This document shows positions 40,926 through 49,640 of a DNA stretch of 51,159 nt, piece by piece. Both the position numbers and the translations under genes were made by a program. The notes beneath the pieces were generated by a model. That model searched no databases, was not told the origin of the DNA, and saw only the letters and a list, made by a program, of their open reading frames with translations. This DNA comes from Oscillospiraceae bacterium (GTDB taxonomy: Bacteria > Bacillota > Clostridia > Oscillospirales > Oscillospiraceae). How positions within the stretch are numbered: position 1 is the stretch's first letter; the number at the start of each line of letters is the position of its first letter. The stretch lies in NCBI GenBank assembly GCA_015068155.1, contig SVLC01000006.1, positions 1 to 51,159 on the forward strand. Direction: 5' to 3'.

Positions 40926-41681
40926 TCACAGATGTAATTGCAGAATATTTGCAAAGCTATTCTGCACGGTTTGAACAGCCTCCGGGGGATAATAAAAATG
41001 GGTCGATGCCGGCAGAATATCCACCTGCGCACAGGTTCGCTTTCTCAGTAAAACCGCCGACCGCTGGGAAACCATTTCATCATTGGAAGATTGCCAAACG
41101 ACCGTGGGAACACCTATCGCAGGTAGCGCCTTTCCGACTATATAACCCCGGCGCAGCAATTCCACCATTCTGGGCGCCCACGGTACATACTTCCAAAGCT
41201 TTTTGGTCAGTCTCATGCCGCAGGCCTGCACCATAGAACGCTGAACCGGGTCGGACATATCTACGCAGCCCAATCCCATACGCAGCAAATTCTTTATTGC
41301 AACAGGTTTAACAAATACCCGAATCGGAACAGCCAGCAAAAACAAATGCGCTACCTTTTGCGGATACCGCATAGCCAATTCCAGTGCCAGCAAGGTACCC
41401 ATGGAATGGCCAACAAGCAGGATCTTCTCATGCTGCGCCGCCAATGCGCGGAACACGGCGTCTGCCTGGGCTCTCCATTTTTTCATGGAGCTGCGGCTAA
41501 AATCCTTTACCGTACCGCAATGACCATCCAGCACCATGTTATACACGGACCAATTCTGCGGCACCATTTCTTCCAACGGCAGCATACTGCGGAAATTATC
41601 CGGTGTAGCGCAAATACCATGCATAAAAAGCACCGCAACATTCGCGCCGGGACGGATACGAACCGTTTCATTGTGGGACAT
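40926..41681 (-). CDS. Alpha/beta hydrolase (carboxylesterase-like)
   Basis: A 251-residue cytoplasmic serine hydrolase. The oxyanion region is LFMHGICATPDNF and the nucleophile elbow GHSMG (Ser93). A late His lies in STHFYYP and Asp candidates in SSNDEMV. The layout resembles monoacylglycerol lipase / carboxylesterase Est30-type enzymes. It precedes the HAD gene by 37 nt and may be co-transcribed with it. Confidence 0.88.
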   Translation of the reverse strand: MSHNETVRIRPGANVAVLFMHGICATPDNFRSMLPLEEMVPQNWSVYNMVLDGHCGTVKDFSRSSMKKWRAQADAVFRALAAQHEKILLVGHSMGTLLALELAMRYPQKVAHLFLLAVPIRVFVKPVAIKNLLRMGLGCVDMSDPVQRSMVQACGMRLTKKLWKYVPWAPRMVELLRRGYIVGKALPAIGVPTVVWQSSNDEMVSQRSAVLLRKRTCAQVDILPASTHFYYPPEAVQTVQNSFANILQLHL

Positions 41682-41711
41682 AAGCGCACCCCTTTATCTA
41701 AAATAACAGAA

Positions 41712-41731
41712 ACCGGGACATTGGTCCCGGT
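41712..41731 (-). terminator. Terminator of recR
   Basis: ACCGGGAC pairs with GTCCCGGT around a CAAT loop, followed on the minus strand by a T-rich stretch. Confidence 0.75.
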
Positions 41732-41739
41732 GACTATGC

Positions 41740-42339
41740 TTAGATCTCCTGTCTGCCTTCCAGAGCTCTGGAGAGGGTCACCTCGTCGGCGTATTCCAGT
41801 TGACTGCCCACGGGCACACCGTATGCCAAACGGGTCACCTTGACCTCCATAGGCCGCAGCAGACGGGAGATATACATCGCGGTGGCCTCGCCTTCTGTGT
41901 CGGGGTTTGTGGCCATGATGACCTCGCGTACATCTCCCCCGCCCACTCTGTGCAGCAATTCCCGGATCTTAATATCATCCTGGGTCACATGGTTCAGCGG
42001 ACTGATGACGCCATGCAGCACATGATATACGCCCCGGAATTCCCGGCTGCGTTCCATAGCAATCACATCCTTGGCTTCCGCCACAACGCAGATCAGGCCA
42101 CGATCCCGCATAGGATCATCGCAAATCGGGCAAATCTCCCGATCCGTCAAATTTTGGCATACAGGACAGGTATGCACTTCTTTTTTTGCGTTCAGAATAG
42201 CTTCGGCAAAGTTTTGCGCATCTTCCATAGGCAGACTCAGCACATGAAAGGCCAGCCGCTGGGCTGTTTTACCGCCAATACCCGGAAGGCGGGCAAATTG
42301 GTCCGCAAGATCCTGTAACGCAGCGGGAAAATACTGCAT
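41740..42339 (-). CDS. recR: Recombination mediator RecR
   Basis: A 199-residue RecFOR pathway protein loading RecA at gaps. A helix-hairpin-helix (LPGIGGKTAQRLAFH) is followed by a four-Cys zinc finger (58, 61, 70, 73), a Toprim domain (ICVVAEAKDVIAME, then IMATNPDTEGEATAMYI) and a Walker-B-like C-terminus (RLAYGVPVGSQLEYADEVTL). It lies in the conserved dnaX-ybaB-recR order, but a terminator-like hairpin separates it from ybaB. AAGGAG precedes the ATG. Confidence 0.97.
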   Translation of the reverse strand: MQYFPAALQDLADQFARLPGIGGKTAQRLAFHVLSLPMEDAQNFAEAILNAKKEVHTCPVCQNLTDREICPICDDPMRDRGLICVVAEAKDVIAMERSREFRGVYHVLHGVISPLNHVTQDDIKIRELLHRVGGGDVREVIMATNPDTEGEATAMYISRLLRPMEVKVTRLAYGVPVGSQLEYADEVTLSRALEGRQEI

Positions 42340-42360
42340 AATTCTCTCTCCTTTGCATAC

Positions 42361-42391
42361 AAAAAAGGGGCCGATGTAGGCATCGGCCCCT
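42361..42391 (-). terminator. Intrinsic terminator or attenuator between ybaB and recR
   Basis: AGGGGCCGATG pairs with CATCGGCCCCT around a CCTA loop (42366-42391), followed on the minus strand by six T. It should reduce dnaX-ybaB read-through into recR. Confidence 0.85.
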
Positions 42392-42399
42392 ACGGCATT

Positions 42400-42744
42400 T
42401 TAGAACAGACCGCCCAGGTTCATGCCGCCGGTAAGGCGGGACATATTCTGCGCAGCTTCCGCATCGGCGGTACGCATAGCCTCGTTGACAGCCGCGATGA
42501 TCATATCCTGCAGCATTTCCACATCATCGGGATCCACGGCTTCGGGGTTGATCTTCAGATCCAGCACCTCATGCTTGCCGTTGACGGAAGCGGTGACCAT
42601 ACCGCCGCCCGCAGTAGCCGACCAGGTCTTATTCTCCATTTCTTCCTGCATACGCAGCATTTCCTGCTGCATTTTCTGCGCCTGCTTCATCATAGCAGCC
42701 TGGTTCATGCCGCCGGGCATGCCACGGAAATTATTCTTTGCCAT
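42400..42744 (-). CDS. ybaB: YbaB/EbfC nucleoid-associated protein
   Basis: A 114-residue DNA-binding protein that dimerises as tweezers. After a Met/Gly-rich start come a Met/Gln-rich helix (QAAMMKQAQKMQQEMLRMQE), the strand VTASVNGKHEVLDLKINPEAV and the closing helix DMIIAAVNEAMRTADA. It starts 15 nt after dnaX and is followed by recR, the standard Firmicutes order. Confidence 0.95.
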   Translation of the reverse strand: MAKNNFRGMPGGMNQAAMMKQAQKMQQEMLRMQEEMENKTWSATAGGGMVTASVNGKHEVLDLKINPEAVDPDDVEMLQDMIIAAVNEAMRTADAEAAQNMSRLTGGMNLGGLF

Positions 42745-42759
42745 AAAATATCTCCAATC

Positions 42760-44382
42760 TTATTCTTTGATTTTGATTACATCGGAATGGGCTCTGCCGA
42801 AACTGAGCAGCCGATCCATTTTTTCATTTTGCTGGGGTGCTTTGGTGGTGTCCACCACTTTGGCCGATACGGGCCGACCCAATATGGCGCCGGCTTTTCT
42901 GGCAACCAACGCTATAATATCGGGACGATCCAGCATACCGGCAGTAAACCCGTCGGTACACTGCAAAATCACGCCATCGCCCTGTACTGCCACCTTTACA
43001 GGCGCGTTGGGCGTGGCCGCGAAAAAGCCGGACATGGGAGGACGCAGTTCCTGGCGCACAGCGGCGGCCAGATCGGTCCAGAATCCCATGGGCATATCTT
43101 CTGTCGGTTGCTCCGTGTTTTCTTCAGCAGGAGGAGCATCGCTATCATCCGGTGGCGGCGGCAATTCATCATCCACCACATCGGCAGGCTTGGGATCAGG
43201 CGCTGCCTTGGATGCCAGCACATATTCACCGCTGCGGACCTGCTCCTCCAGCCGGGTCAGGCGAGCATTGAGGGCCTTGGCATCCAAACTCAGTTCCGGT
43301 TGGCACAGGTTCAGCAGGCACAGCTCCGCATCCAGCCGGCGGCTGGCGCTGCGGGTAAATCCGGCCATAGTCTGCTGCAGCAGATTCATCATCCGCACCA
43401 GCTCTCCGTCGGAGATTTCCCGGGAAAGTGCCGATGCCTCTTTGTCGTCCGCCACGCCGGAAAGCATGGCCAGGCCGGCATTGGGCGCGGTCTTCAAAAT
43501 CAAAAGGTCACGGGCCAGGCACGCAAGTTCATCCAAAAGCGCCCCCAGATCCTTGCCGTCTGCGTATAGACGGTTAAACAATGCCAGGGCATTCTTGGTT
43601 TCGTGTCGGGCAATATAGCCCATCAGCTCGCCGGCTTTTTGCTCGCCGGCGATACCCAGGCAACCGTAGACCTTTTCCGCAGTGAGTTCGCCGGTGGTAG
43701 CGGAAGCGCACTGATCCAAAAGGCTCATAGCATCTCGCATACCGCCGTCGGCCATGCGGGAAAGCACCCGGGCCGCGGAAACATCCAAATCGATATTCTC
43801 CTGATAAGCCACATACTGCAGTCTTGCGGCAATATCCTCCTGGCTGATACGGCGGAAGGAGAACCGCTGACAACGGGATAAAATGGTGGCGGGAACCTTG
43901 TGCAGTTCCGTGGTAGCCAGAATAAACAGCAAATGCTCCGGCGGTTCTTCAATAATCTTCAGCAGCGCGTTAAAAGCGGAAATAGAAAGCATATGCACTT
44001 CGTCAATGATGTACACCCGCTTTTTGACCTGAGAAGGACTGTAAATGGCATCGTCACGCAGATCGCGGACATTGTCCACGCCGTTGTTGGAGGCGGCATC
44101 GATCTCCAGCACATCCATGCAGGCGCCGGAATCAATCGCCCGGCAAGCCTCACAGCGGTTACAGGGGTTGCCATCCTGAGGATCAAGACAGTTAACTGCC
44201 TTTGCCAAAATTTTTGCGCAGGAGGTTTTGCCGGTACCACGGGAACCGGTAAACAAATACGCATGGCTCAGCTGATCCTTCACAAGCTGGGTCTTCAGCG
44301 TTTGCGTTACCGCCATTTGACCCACCACATCATCAAAGGTCTGTGGCCGGTATTTACGATATAGAGCCTGATAAGAAGCCAT
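42760..44382 (-). CDS. dnaX: DNA polymerase III gamma/tau subunit
   Basis: A 540-residue clamp-loader ATPase. Walker A is GSRGTGKTSCAKI (about 45-58), a zinc-binding Cys cluster follows (CNRCEACRAI), then Walker B IIDEVHMLS, sensor 1 LATTELHKVPATILSRCQRF and sensor 2 GGMRDAMSLLDQ. Domain III is followed by a Pro/Asp/Glu-rich linker (DELPPPPDDSDAPP) and a C-terminal domain ending near 525. GGAGGTG precedes the ATG. The SRP RNA gene lies directly upstream, as scr does in Bacillus. Confidence 0.97.
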   Translation of the reverse strand: MASYQALYRKYRPQTFDDVVGQMAVTQTLKTQLVKDQLSHAYLFTGSRGTGKTSCAKILAKAVNCLDPQDGNPCNRCEACRAIDSGACMDVLEIDAASNNGVDNVRDLRDDAIYSPSQVKKRVYIIDEVHMLSISAFNALLKIIEEPPEHLLFILATTELHKVPATILSRCQRFSFRRISQEDIAARLQYVAYQENIDLDVSAARVLSRMADGGMRDAMSLLDQCASATTGELTAEKVYGCLGIAGEQKAGELMGYIARHETKNALALFNRLYADGKDLGALLDELACLARDLLILKTAPNAGLAMLSGVADDKEASALSREISDGELVRMMNLLQQTMAGFTRSASRRLDAELCLLNLCQPELSLDAKALNARLTRLEEQVRSGEYVLASKAAPDPKPADVVDDELPPPPDDSDAPPAEENTEQPTEDMPMGFWTDLAAAVRQELRPPMSGFFAATPNAPVKVAVQGDGVILQCTDGFTAGMLDRPDIIALVARKAGAILGRPVSAKVVDTTKAPQQNEKMDRLLSFGRAHSDVIKIKE

Positions 44383-44425
44383 GCGTTCACCTCCGCATTC
44401 ATAGAAATAAAAGCCTAAAAAACTT

Positions 44426-44723
44426 CCGGCTTATAACAAGATCGCACACCCACATTTGAACCTGCTGAATATCCGGTTTCCACGGAGCCAGCTCAGAAAC
44501 GGCAGCCTCGCGGCACACGCGCAGATCCGCTTAATGCTGCTTGGTTCCCCACCTGACATGGTTCACGGGAGCGCGTTGCGCAAGACCGTTTCCTCAACAC
44601 CGCTTTCGCGGTCCAGACGATACTCAGACAAACCCGGGTGTGGGAATTCATCCCTGCTATAGCGGCTTGCAGGTAACAGGGCACCGCTATCTCCCCGACT
44701 AGTGCGACCTTGTTATAAGCCGG
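44426..44723 (-). ncRNA. ffs: Signal recognition particle RNA, large bacterial form
   Basis: About 298 nt of the Alu-plus-S form of SRP RNA. The two ends form a perfect 15-bp helix (CCGGCTTATAACAAG with its complement). The 5' Alu part carries TCGGGGAGATAGCGGTGCC and TATAGCAGGGATGAATTCC, matching the clostridial/Bacillus scRNA pattern. The S domain carries GTCAGGTGGGGAACCAAGC, the Ffh-binding hairpin with a GGAA tetraloop. AAGTTTTTTAGG follows, so the terminal helix doubles as a terminator. It targets membrane proteins with Ffh. It lies just upstream of dnaX. Confidence 0.93.
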
Positions 44724-44754
44724 TCAGCTTTTACAAGGGTATAAAATTTAGATT

Positions 44755-44976
44755 TTAGTTCAGCTTGCTCTCGATAAAGGCAGCCAGTTCTCCGAAGGTG
44801 GTAATCGTCTGATCTTCCATCTCCAGTTCGATTCCCAGTTCGTTCTCCAGATCCATGACCATCTCCACAACATCCAGAGAGTCGATGCCCAGGGATTCGA
44901 AGGTAGATTCACGGGTGATCTCAGAAGCGTCGATCTCCAACTGCTTGGAAGCGTATGCAACAAGTTTCTCGTACAT
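44755..44976 (-). CDS. acpP: Acyl carrier protein
   Basis: A 73-residue acidic four-helix carrier for fatty acid synthesis. The phosphopantetheine Ser33 lies in SLGIDSLDVVEMVMDLE. GGAGG precedes the ATG by 8 nt. No fab genes are adjacent. It follows the flavoprotein gene by 45 nt on the same strand and lies 31 nt before the SRP RNA. Confidence 0.95.
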   Translation of the reverse strand: MYEKLVAYASKQLEIDASEITRESTFESLGIDSLDVVEMVMDLENELGIELEMEDQTITTFGELAAFIESKLN

Positions 44977-45021
44977 ATAGGATTCCTCCGAATATATATT
45001 TCTAGGTACGGGTGTATTTTA

Positions 45022-46269
45022 TTACAAGATAGGCGATTTGTCAATGCCGGATTTTTGCGCTGCCATACCTGCCGCATAGGCAGTGGCCCAGGCGATCTGC
45101 AGATTGAATCCGCCGGTATAGGCGTCGCAGTCGATGATCTCGCCGGCAAAATACAGACCCGAAACGATCTTCGATTGCATGGTCTTGGGATCGATTTCGC
45201 CGACCTTTACACCGCCGGAGGTAATGATGGCCTCCGCCACAGGACGCTTGCCGGTGATTTCCAGGGCAAACCCCTTCAGCAGTTCCACCAAAGCGCGGCG
45301 CTGCTGCTTACTGAAGGAATTGGCCTGCAATTCCGGATCCACCCCAATACGGCGCAGCACCACTGGGATCATGCTGCGGGGCAGCAGATCCGTCAGGGCA
45401 TTTTCCATGGTCCGGTTCTTGTACATATCCAGATCCCGGAGGATACGGTCATTCAGTTTTCCCTCGTCCAGGGCGGGTTTCAGGTCGATGACTAGCCTGC
45501 AGTTCTCCCCTTTCAGATGGGTACTGGCAGACAGCACCGTAGGACCGGAGACACCAAAATGGGTAAACAGCAGTTCGCCAAAATCCTTATACTGCACCTT
45601 GCCCTTCCCGTCCAGCAGTTTGACGCCGCAGTTACGAAGGGACAACCCCTGCATATCCTGGCAATCAGCGCCTGCAATCTCCAGCGGAACCAGGCTGCCC
45701 TCGCAATCGGTGACGGTATGCCCCAACGCCTTGGCCATGGTGTAGCCGTCGCCGGTGGAACCGGTGGTAGGATAAGAAAGGCCGCCGGTGGCCAAGATCA
45801 CCCATTTGCAGGCAACAGTTTCTTTGTCCGTTCTCACACCGGTGACCGTGTCATTATCGGTGAGAATCCCCTTGACACGGGCGGTAACCACATCCACATG
45901 ATATCGCCGCATAGCCCTTTGCAGCGCCTCCAGGACGGACTGACTCTGGTCTGACACCGGAAAAACCCGGTTGCCCCGTTCGGTCTTCAGTGGGCAGCCG
46001 TTCTCTTCCAAAAACGACTTGATCCGTTCCGGCGGAAAAGCATTCATGGCGCTGAACAGGAAACGGCTGTTGCGGGGAATGTTCTGCAGGATCTCCTGGG
46101 CGGAGCAATCGTTGGTTACATTGCAGCGACCTTTGCCGGTGATCAGCAGTTTTTTACCCAATCGGTCGTTTTTTTCCAGCAGCAATACCGATTGTCCCCG
46201 CTGGGCAGCGGTGATGGCGGCAAACATGCCTGCCGGGCCGCCGCCGATGATAATTCCATCGTATGTCAT
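45022..46269 (-). CDS. HI0933/YhiN-like FAD-dependent oxidoreductase
   Basis: A 415-residue flavoprotein. The Rossmann FAD motif GIIIGGGPAGMFAAITAA opens it, followed by KKLLITGKGRCNVTND, the signature of the HI0933 family. LATGGLSYPTTGSTGDGY and the C-terminal GLYFAGEIIDCDAYTGGFNL complete the FAD site. The physiological reaction is unknown. An ATGA overlap couples it to rluB upstream. Confidence 0.93.
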   Translation of the reverse strand: MTYDGIIIGGGPAGMFAAITAAQRGQSVLLLEKNDRLGKKLLITGKGRCNVTNDCSAQEILQNIPRNSRFLFSAMNAFPPERIKSFLEENGCPLKTERGNRVFPVSDQSQSVLEALQRAMRRYHVDVVTARVKGILTDNDTVTGVRTDKETVACKWVILATGGLSYPTTGSTGDGYTMAKALGHTVTDCEGSLVPLEIAGADCQDMQGLSLRNCGVKLLDGKGKVQYKDFGELLFTHFGVSGPTVLSASTHLKGENCRLVIDLKPALDEGKLNDRILRDLDMYKNRTMENALTDLLPRSMIPVVLRRIGVDPELQANSFSKQQRRALVELLKGFALEITGKRPVAEAIITSGGVKVGEIDPKTMQSKIVSGLYFAGEIIDCDAYTGGFNLQIAWATAYAAGMAAQKSGIDKSPIL

Positions 46270-46952
46270 AGGTTATTTACCTCTTCTTCTGTCAAATACC
46301 GCCATTTACCCAACGGCAATTCACCCAAGGAAAGTTTTCCCTCTTGGATGCGTTTCAGGCGGGTAACATGCATACCGGCAGTTTGACACATCCGCCGCAC
46401 CTGGCGATTGCGGCCCTCGTGGATGGTGATCTCCAGCAGCCCCGGTTTGATCATGCGAACCTTTGGGGGGCGGATACGGTAGCCGTCCAATTCTATAGGT
46501 TTTTTCAGTCGCGCCAGGTTGTCTTCTGAAAAGCCTTCCATCCAGGCTAAATAGGTCTTTTCCACCTCATGTTTCGGGTGCATCAGTTTGTTGGCAAACT
46601 CACCGTCATTGGTAAACAGCAAAAGCCCCTCGCTGTCCATATCCAGGCGGCCGACAGGATAAACTCTTACACCGCAATCTGCCACCAGCTCCGCTGCCGT
46701 CTTGCGGCCTTTTTCATCAGACAAAGTAGTAACATAGCCCCGGGGCTTATGCAACAGGATGTACACATACTCACTTCCCACGGGAAGGGGCTTCCCATCC
46801 AGCAAAATTTGATCGCGCGCCGGGTCAGCGGTCTGACCCAGCAGGGCAACTTGTCCATTGACCGTCACCCTGCCCTCTTCGATCATCTTTTCCGCTGTCC
46901 GCCGGGAGGCCACGCCCCGGGCGGACAGTATTTTTTGTAAACGCTCGGTCAT
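46266..46952 (-). CDS. rluB: rRNA large-subunit pseudouridine synthase, RluB/RsuA type
   Basis: A 228-residue enzyme. An N-terminal S4 RNA-binding domain (RLQKILSARGVASRRTAEKM) is followed by the RsuA-type catalytic domain with Asp in VGRLDMDSEGLLLFTNDG, and the closing HEGRNRQVRRMC. It forms pseudouridine in 23S rRNA (RluB). RsuA-type target choice cannot be excluded. The ATG at 46952 has GGAGG upstream and overlaps the carboxypeptidase stop by 4 nt. Confidence 0.92.
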   Translation of the reverse strand: MTERLQKILSARGVASRRTAEKMIEEGRVTVNGQVALLGQTADPARDQILLDGKPLPVGSEYVYILLHKPRGYVTTLSDEKGRKTAAELVADCGVRVYPVGRLDMDSEGLLLFTNDGEFANKLMHPKHEVEKTYLAWMEGFSEDNLARLKKPIELDGYRIRPPKVRMIKPGLLEITIHEGRNRQVRRMCQTAGMHVTRLKRIQEGKLSLGELPLGKWRYLTEEEVNNL

Positions 46953-48043
46953 AGTCTCCCTCCGAATAATTTGTCCCAAAAGGACTTATTGTCTGGTTTG
47001 GTCTGTTCCACAGTTTTTGCGAATACCACCGGCACCTTTCCCACCGCCCTGCCATCTACGCATACATAGGCATAGCCGGCTTCCGCCCCGGCAACCACCG
47101 GCGCATAGGCGAACTCCTTTACAGATAACCGGAAACCGACTTGCTCTCCCGCCGCCATGGCATAAGAAAAGTCTGCCGCTGACAAGACCTCCACGGTTTC
47201 TTCCACACCGCCGAAAACCGACAAAATACCCAGGGATTGTCCCGCCTGCACCAGTTCGGTAGATGTGTAAGCAGAAAAACCACGGTCATAAAAGTTTTTA
47301 TGGTCGACCCAATCGTTACTGTCGTCGATGGTAACGCAGATCAGCCGTCTTCCCTGCCGTTTGGCGCTGGATACCAATATCCGCCCAGCCGCCCGGGTGA
47401 AGCCGGTCTTTATCCCTTCTGCCCCTTCCACCTGCCACAAGAGCTTATTGTGATTGGTCAAAAAGCGTTCACCCACCGTAACAGATCTGGTACCAACGGT
47501 TTGGGCAAAGAACGGATTTTCCATGGCATAGGCCGCCAGCACCGCCAGATCCCGGGCCGTCGAATAATGATCGTCATGATCCAATCCGTGGGGATTTTCA
47601 AAGTGGGTATTCCGTAAACCCAAAGCCCGGGCCTTGGCATTCATCGCATGGGCAAAGGCTTCTATACTGCCGCTGCAATGTATCGCCAGGGCCACCGCGG
47701 CATCATTTCCCGAAGAAAGCATCAAGCCATACAGAAGCTCCTGGACCGTCAGCACTTCCCCTTCCCGCAGGTACATGGAAGAACCCTCCACCCCAACGGC
47801 CTCTTTCGGAATACGGATCTGTTCCAACGGATTACAACGCTCACAGACCAGCAAAGCCGTCATGATCTTGGTGGTACTGGCCACCAGGCTTCTGTCATCA
47901 GCCTGTTTTTCATACAGCACCCTACCGGTTTGACCATCCATCAAAATTGCCTTTTGGGCAGAGATGGCCATAGCCTGCCCGGGATAAAGCAGGACGGCAG
48001 CAAGAAGTGCTGCTGCCGTCCGTAATCTATTTTGTTTGCGCAT
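46949..48043 (-). CDS. D-alanyl-D-alanine carboxypeptidase (intact active site)
   Basis: A 364-residue secreted peptidase S11 trimming stem peptides of peptidoglycan. A signal peptide of about 26 residues is followed by the full catalytic set: STTK (Ser56, Lys59), SGN (111-113) and KTG (212-214, GIKTGFT). A C-terminal beta domain follows and the protein ends in a short tail without a clear amphipathic anchor. It sits in the gerW-dac-rluB order typical of clostridial DacB/DacF-like genes. The ATG at 48043 has AGGTG upstream. Confidence 0.94.
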   Translation of the reverse strand: MRKQNRLRTAAALLAAVLLYPGQAMAISAQKAILMDGQTGRVLYEKQADDRSLVASTTKIMTALLVCERCNPLEQIRIPKEAVGVEGSSMYLREGEVLTVQELLYGLMLSSGNDAAVALAIHCSGSIEAFAHAMNAKARALGLRNTHFENPHGLDHDDHYSTARDLAVLAAYAMENPFFAQTVGTRSVTVGERFLTNHNKLLWQVEGAEGIKTGFTRAAGRILVSSAKRQGRRLICVTIDDSNDWVDHKNFYDRGFSAYTSTELVQAGQSLGILSVFGGVEETVEVLSAADFSYAMAAGEQVGFRLSVKEFAYAPVVAGAEAGYAYVCVDGRAVGKVPVVFAKTVEQTKPDNKSFWDKLFGGRL

Positions 48044-48082
48044 ATTTCTCACCTGACCATAGTATGATCAGGCAAAAAAATG

Positions 48083-48460
48083 TTATTCAGCCTTTTTCTC
48101 CATTTGTGTCTCGATGAAGCTGGCGATCTTATCCAGCACATCCGGCACCACTTCCACAATGCGGTCGGCAGTGGTGTTGGCAGGCGCTGCCACCGGCATC
48201 ATACGCACTGCGCCGTCTTTCACAATGAGGAAGCAAATGGGTGTGACCTTCACACCGCCGCCGGCACCGCCACCGAAGGCTTCCTGGTTTTTGGTGTAGT
48301 CGCTGCCACCGCCGGCAAAGCCGACACTGACCTTGGACACGGGAATAATGGTTACACCGTCGGGGGTTGTGATAGGCTCGCCGATCACAGAATTCACATC
48401 CACCATCTCACGGATCTTGGCAATGGTATTATCCAGCATATTGGGAAGAGTTTTGCTCAT
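48083..48460 (-). CDS. GerW/YtfJ-family sporulation protein
   Basis: A 125-residue soluble protein of the GerW family: MVDVNSVIGEPITTPDGVTI, IPVSKVSVGFAGGG, and a Gly-rich FGGGAGGGVKVTP segment. In Bacillus the YtfJ/GerW protein is needed for germination with certain germinants. Here it follows the DUF2953 gene with an ATGA overlap. It is evidence for a sporulating lineage, not proof that this strain makes spores. Confidence 0.93.
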   Translation of the reverse strand: MSKTLPNMLDNTIAKIREMVDVNSVIGEPITTPDGVTIIPVSKVSVGFAGGGSDYTKNQEAFGGGAGGGVKVTPICFLIVKDGAVRMMPVAAPANTTADRIVEVVPDVLDKIASFIETQMEKKAE

Positions 48461-49080
48461 TTCGAAGCACCGCCTTTTCTTTTATTCTTAATTTTCAAGT
48501 ATTGTTTCAAACCGCGGACACCGTAGTGCAGCACGATGGCAAGCAGCCAGCCCAGGGTAATGGTCACATCCGCCCGGGCGATGATCAGGGTTTCGGTGGC
48601 TTCGAAATCGCATTCGATCTCCACATCCCGTTTTTTGATCACAAAACAGCGCTCCAACTGCGGCAAAAGATTACCCATCAGCGCGTTGGCTCTGCCATAG
48701 TTCACCGCCAAATCACAGGGATCATCGGCAGCCATGATCATTTTCAGCTCCAACCGTTTGATCCGTAATTTTTTTCGGAAGGAATTCAGAAGATCCAGCG
48801 CCGTTTTGACCAGGGGCAAAAAGTCGGTGATGGGACCGCCTTTTTTCTTCTTTTCCTCCGGCGCTTTACCGCCCTTTTTCTTGTCTTCCGGCGTTTTTTT
48901 CTTCTTGTCCTTCTTTTTCTTCTTTTTATCTGGGTCCTTTTTCTTTTTGGGCAGAATAGGGATCCGTACCGGCCCGGCTATAATATCCAGGAAAAATCCT
49001 TCGGAATGATAATGAACCGCCGCGCCTAAAGGCAGGATCGCCAACAGGACCAGGATGCCCAAAGCGATCAGCCAGCCCAT
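48457..49080 (-). CDS. DUF2953 membrane protein with lysine-rich linker
   Basis: A 207-residue protein, probably of the DUF2953 family. An N-terminal helix (2-20) and a short strand pair are followed by a Lys/Asp/Glu/Pro tract (about 45-83) containing repeated KKKK runs. Then come LVKTALDLLNSFRKKLRIKR and the diagnostic AADDPCDLAVNYGRANALMG. The C-terminal helix and basic tail follow. It is often found between scpB and the GerW gene, as here. Function unknown. Its ATG shares one base with the scpB stop. Confidence 0.85.
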   Translation of the reverse strand: MGWLIALGILVLLAILPLGAAVHYHSEGFFLDIIAGPVRIPILPKKKKDPDKKKKKKDKKKKTPEDKKKGGKAPEEKKKKGGPITDFLPLVKTALDLLNSFRKKLRIKRLELKMIMAADDPCDLAVNYGRANALMGNLLPQLERCFVIKKRDVEIECDFEATETLIIARADVTITLGWLLAIVLHYGVRGLKQYLKIKNKRKGGASK

Positions 49081-49640
49081 CAGATCCCTCCTTCAATGGT
49101 CTGCTGCTCCGGCAGAGGCTCTCCAAAGTTGATCTTTTCGATGGGGGGCAATTCTTCCAACGAAGCAATACCGAAGGTCCGCAGGAAATCCGGGGTAGTT
49201 CTGTACTGAATGGGTCTGCCGGGCACATTTAAGCGGCCGGCTTCCTCGATCAGGCTTTTATTCAGCAATGCGGAAATGGAATACGCGCTGTCCACGCCGC
49301 GGATCTGCTCTACCATGGCTTTGGTGGCCGGTTGGTAATACGCAACGATGGTTAATGTTTCCAACTGCGAAGCAGAAAGCTTGGGTGGCTTTCGTGTCTC
49401 CAGACATTTGGTAACAAAATCCGCCATTTCTCCGGAGGATACCATCTGATACCCATCTTCCAGGCGAAGAATGCGGATGCCACGGCGATGGTAAGCCAAT
49501 TGATCCGCCAAGGCGTCGGCAGCTTGCCGGATATCGGCAGGATCCACTTCCAGCGTTGCCGCCAGGCGGTCGGTCTCGATCCGTTCACCGGCAGCAAAGA
49601 GGATCGCCTCGATGGCCCGCTGTAATTCAGTTAGTTCCAT
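49080..49640 (-). CDS. scpB: SMC-associated segregation protein ScpB
   Basis: A 186-residue winged-helix dimer that binds ScpA in the condensin complex. Seen: LQRAIEAILFAAGERIETDR, LSASQLETLTIVAYYQPATK, VEQIRGVDSAYSISALLNKS, and YRTTPDFLRTFGIASLEELP. It overlaps scpA by 14 nt, with its AGGTG inside the scpA end. Confidence 0.95.
   Translation of the reverse strand: MELTELQRAIEAILFAAGERIETDRLAATLEVDPADIRQAADALADQLAYHRRGIRILRLEDGYQMVSSGEMADFVTKCLETRKPPKLSASQLETLTIVAYYQPATKAMVEQIRGVDSAYSISALLNKSLIEEAGRLNVPGRPIQYRTTPDFLRTFGIASLEELPPIEKINFGEPLPEQQTIEGGI

Noticed and set aside
48890..48915. Programmed frameshift at the A-run in the DUF2953 gene.
   Set aside because: The reading frame is intact through the tract, matches the family length and needs no shift. 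No downstream stimulatory structure was evident.
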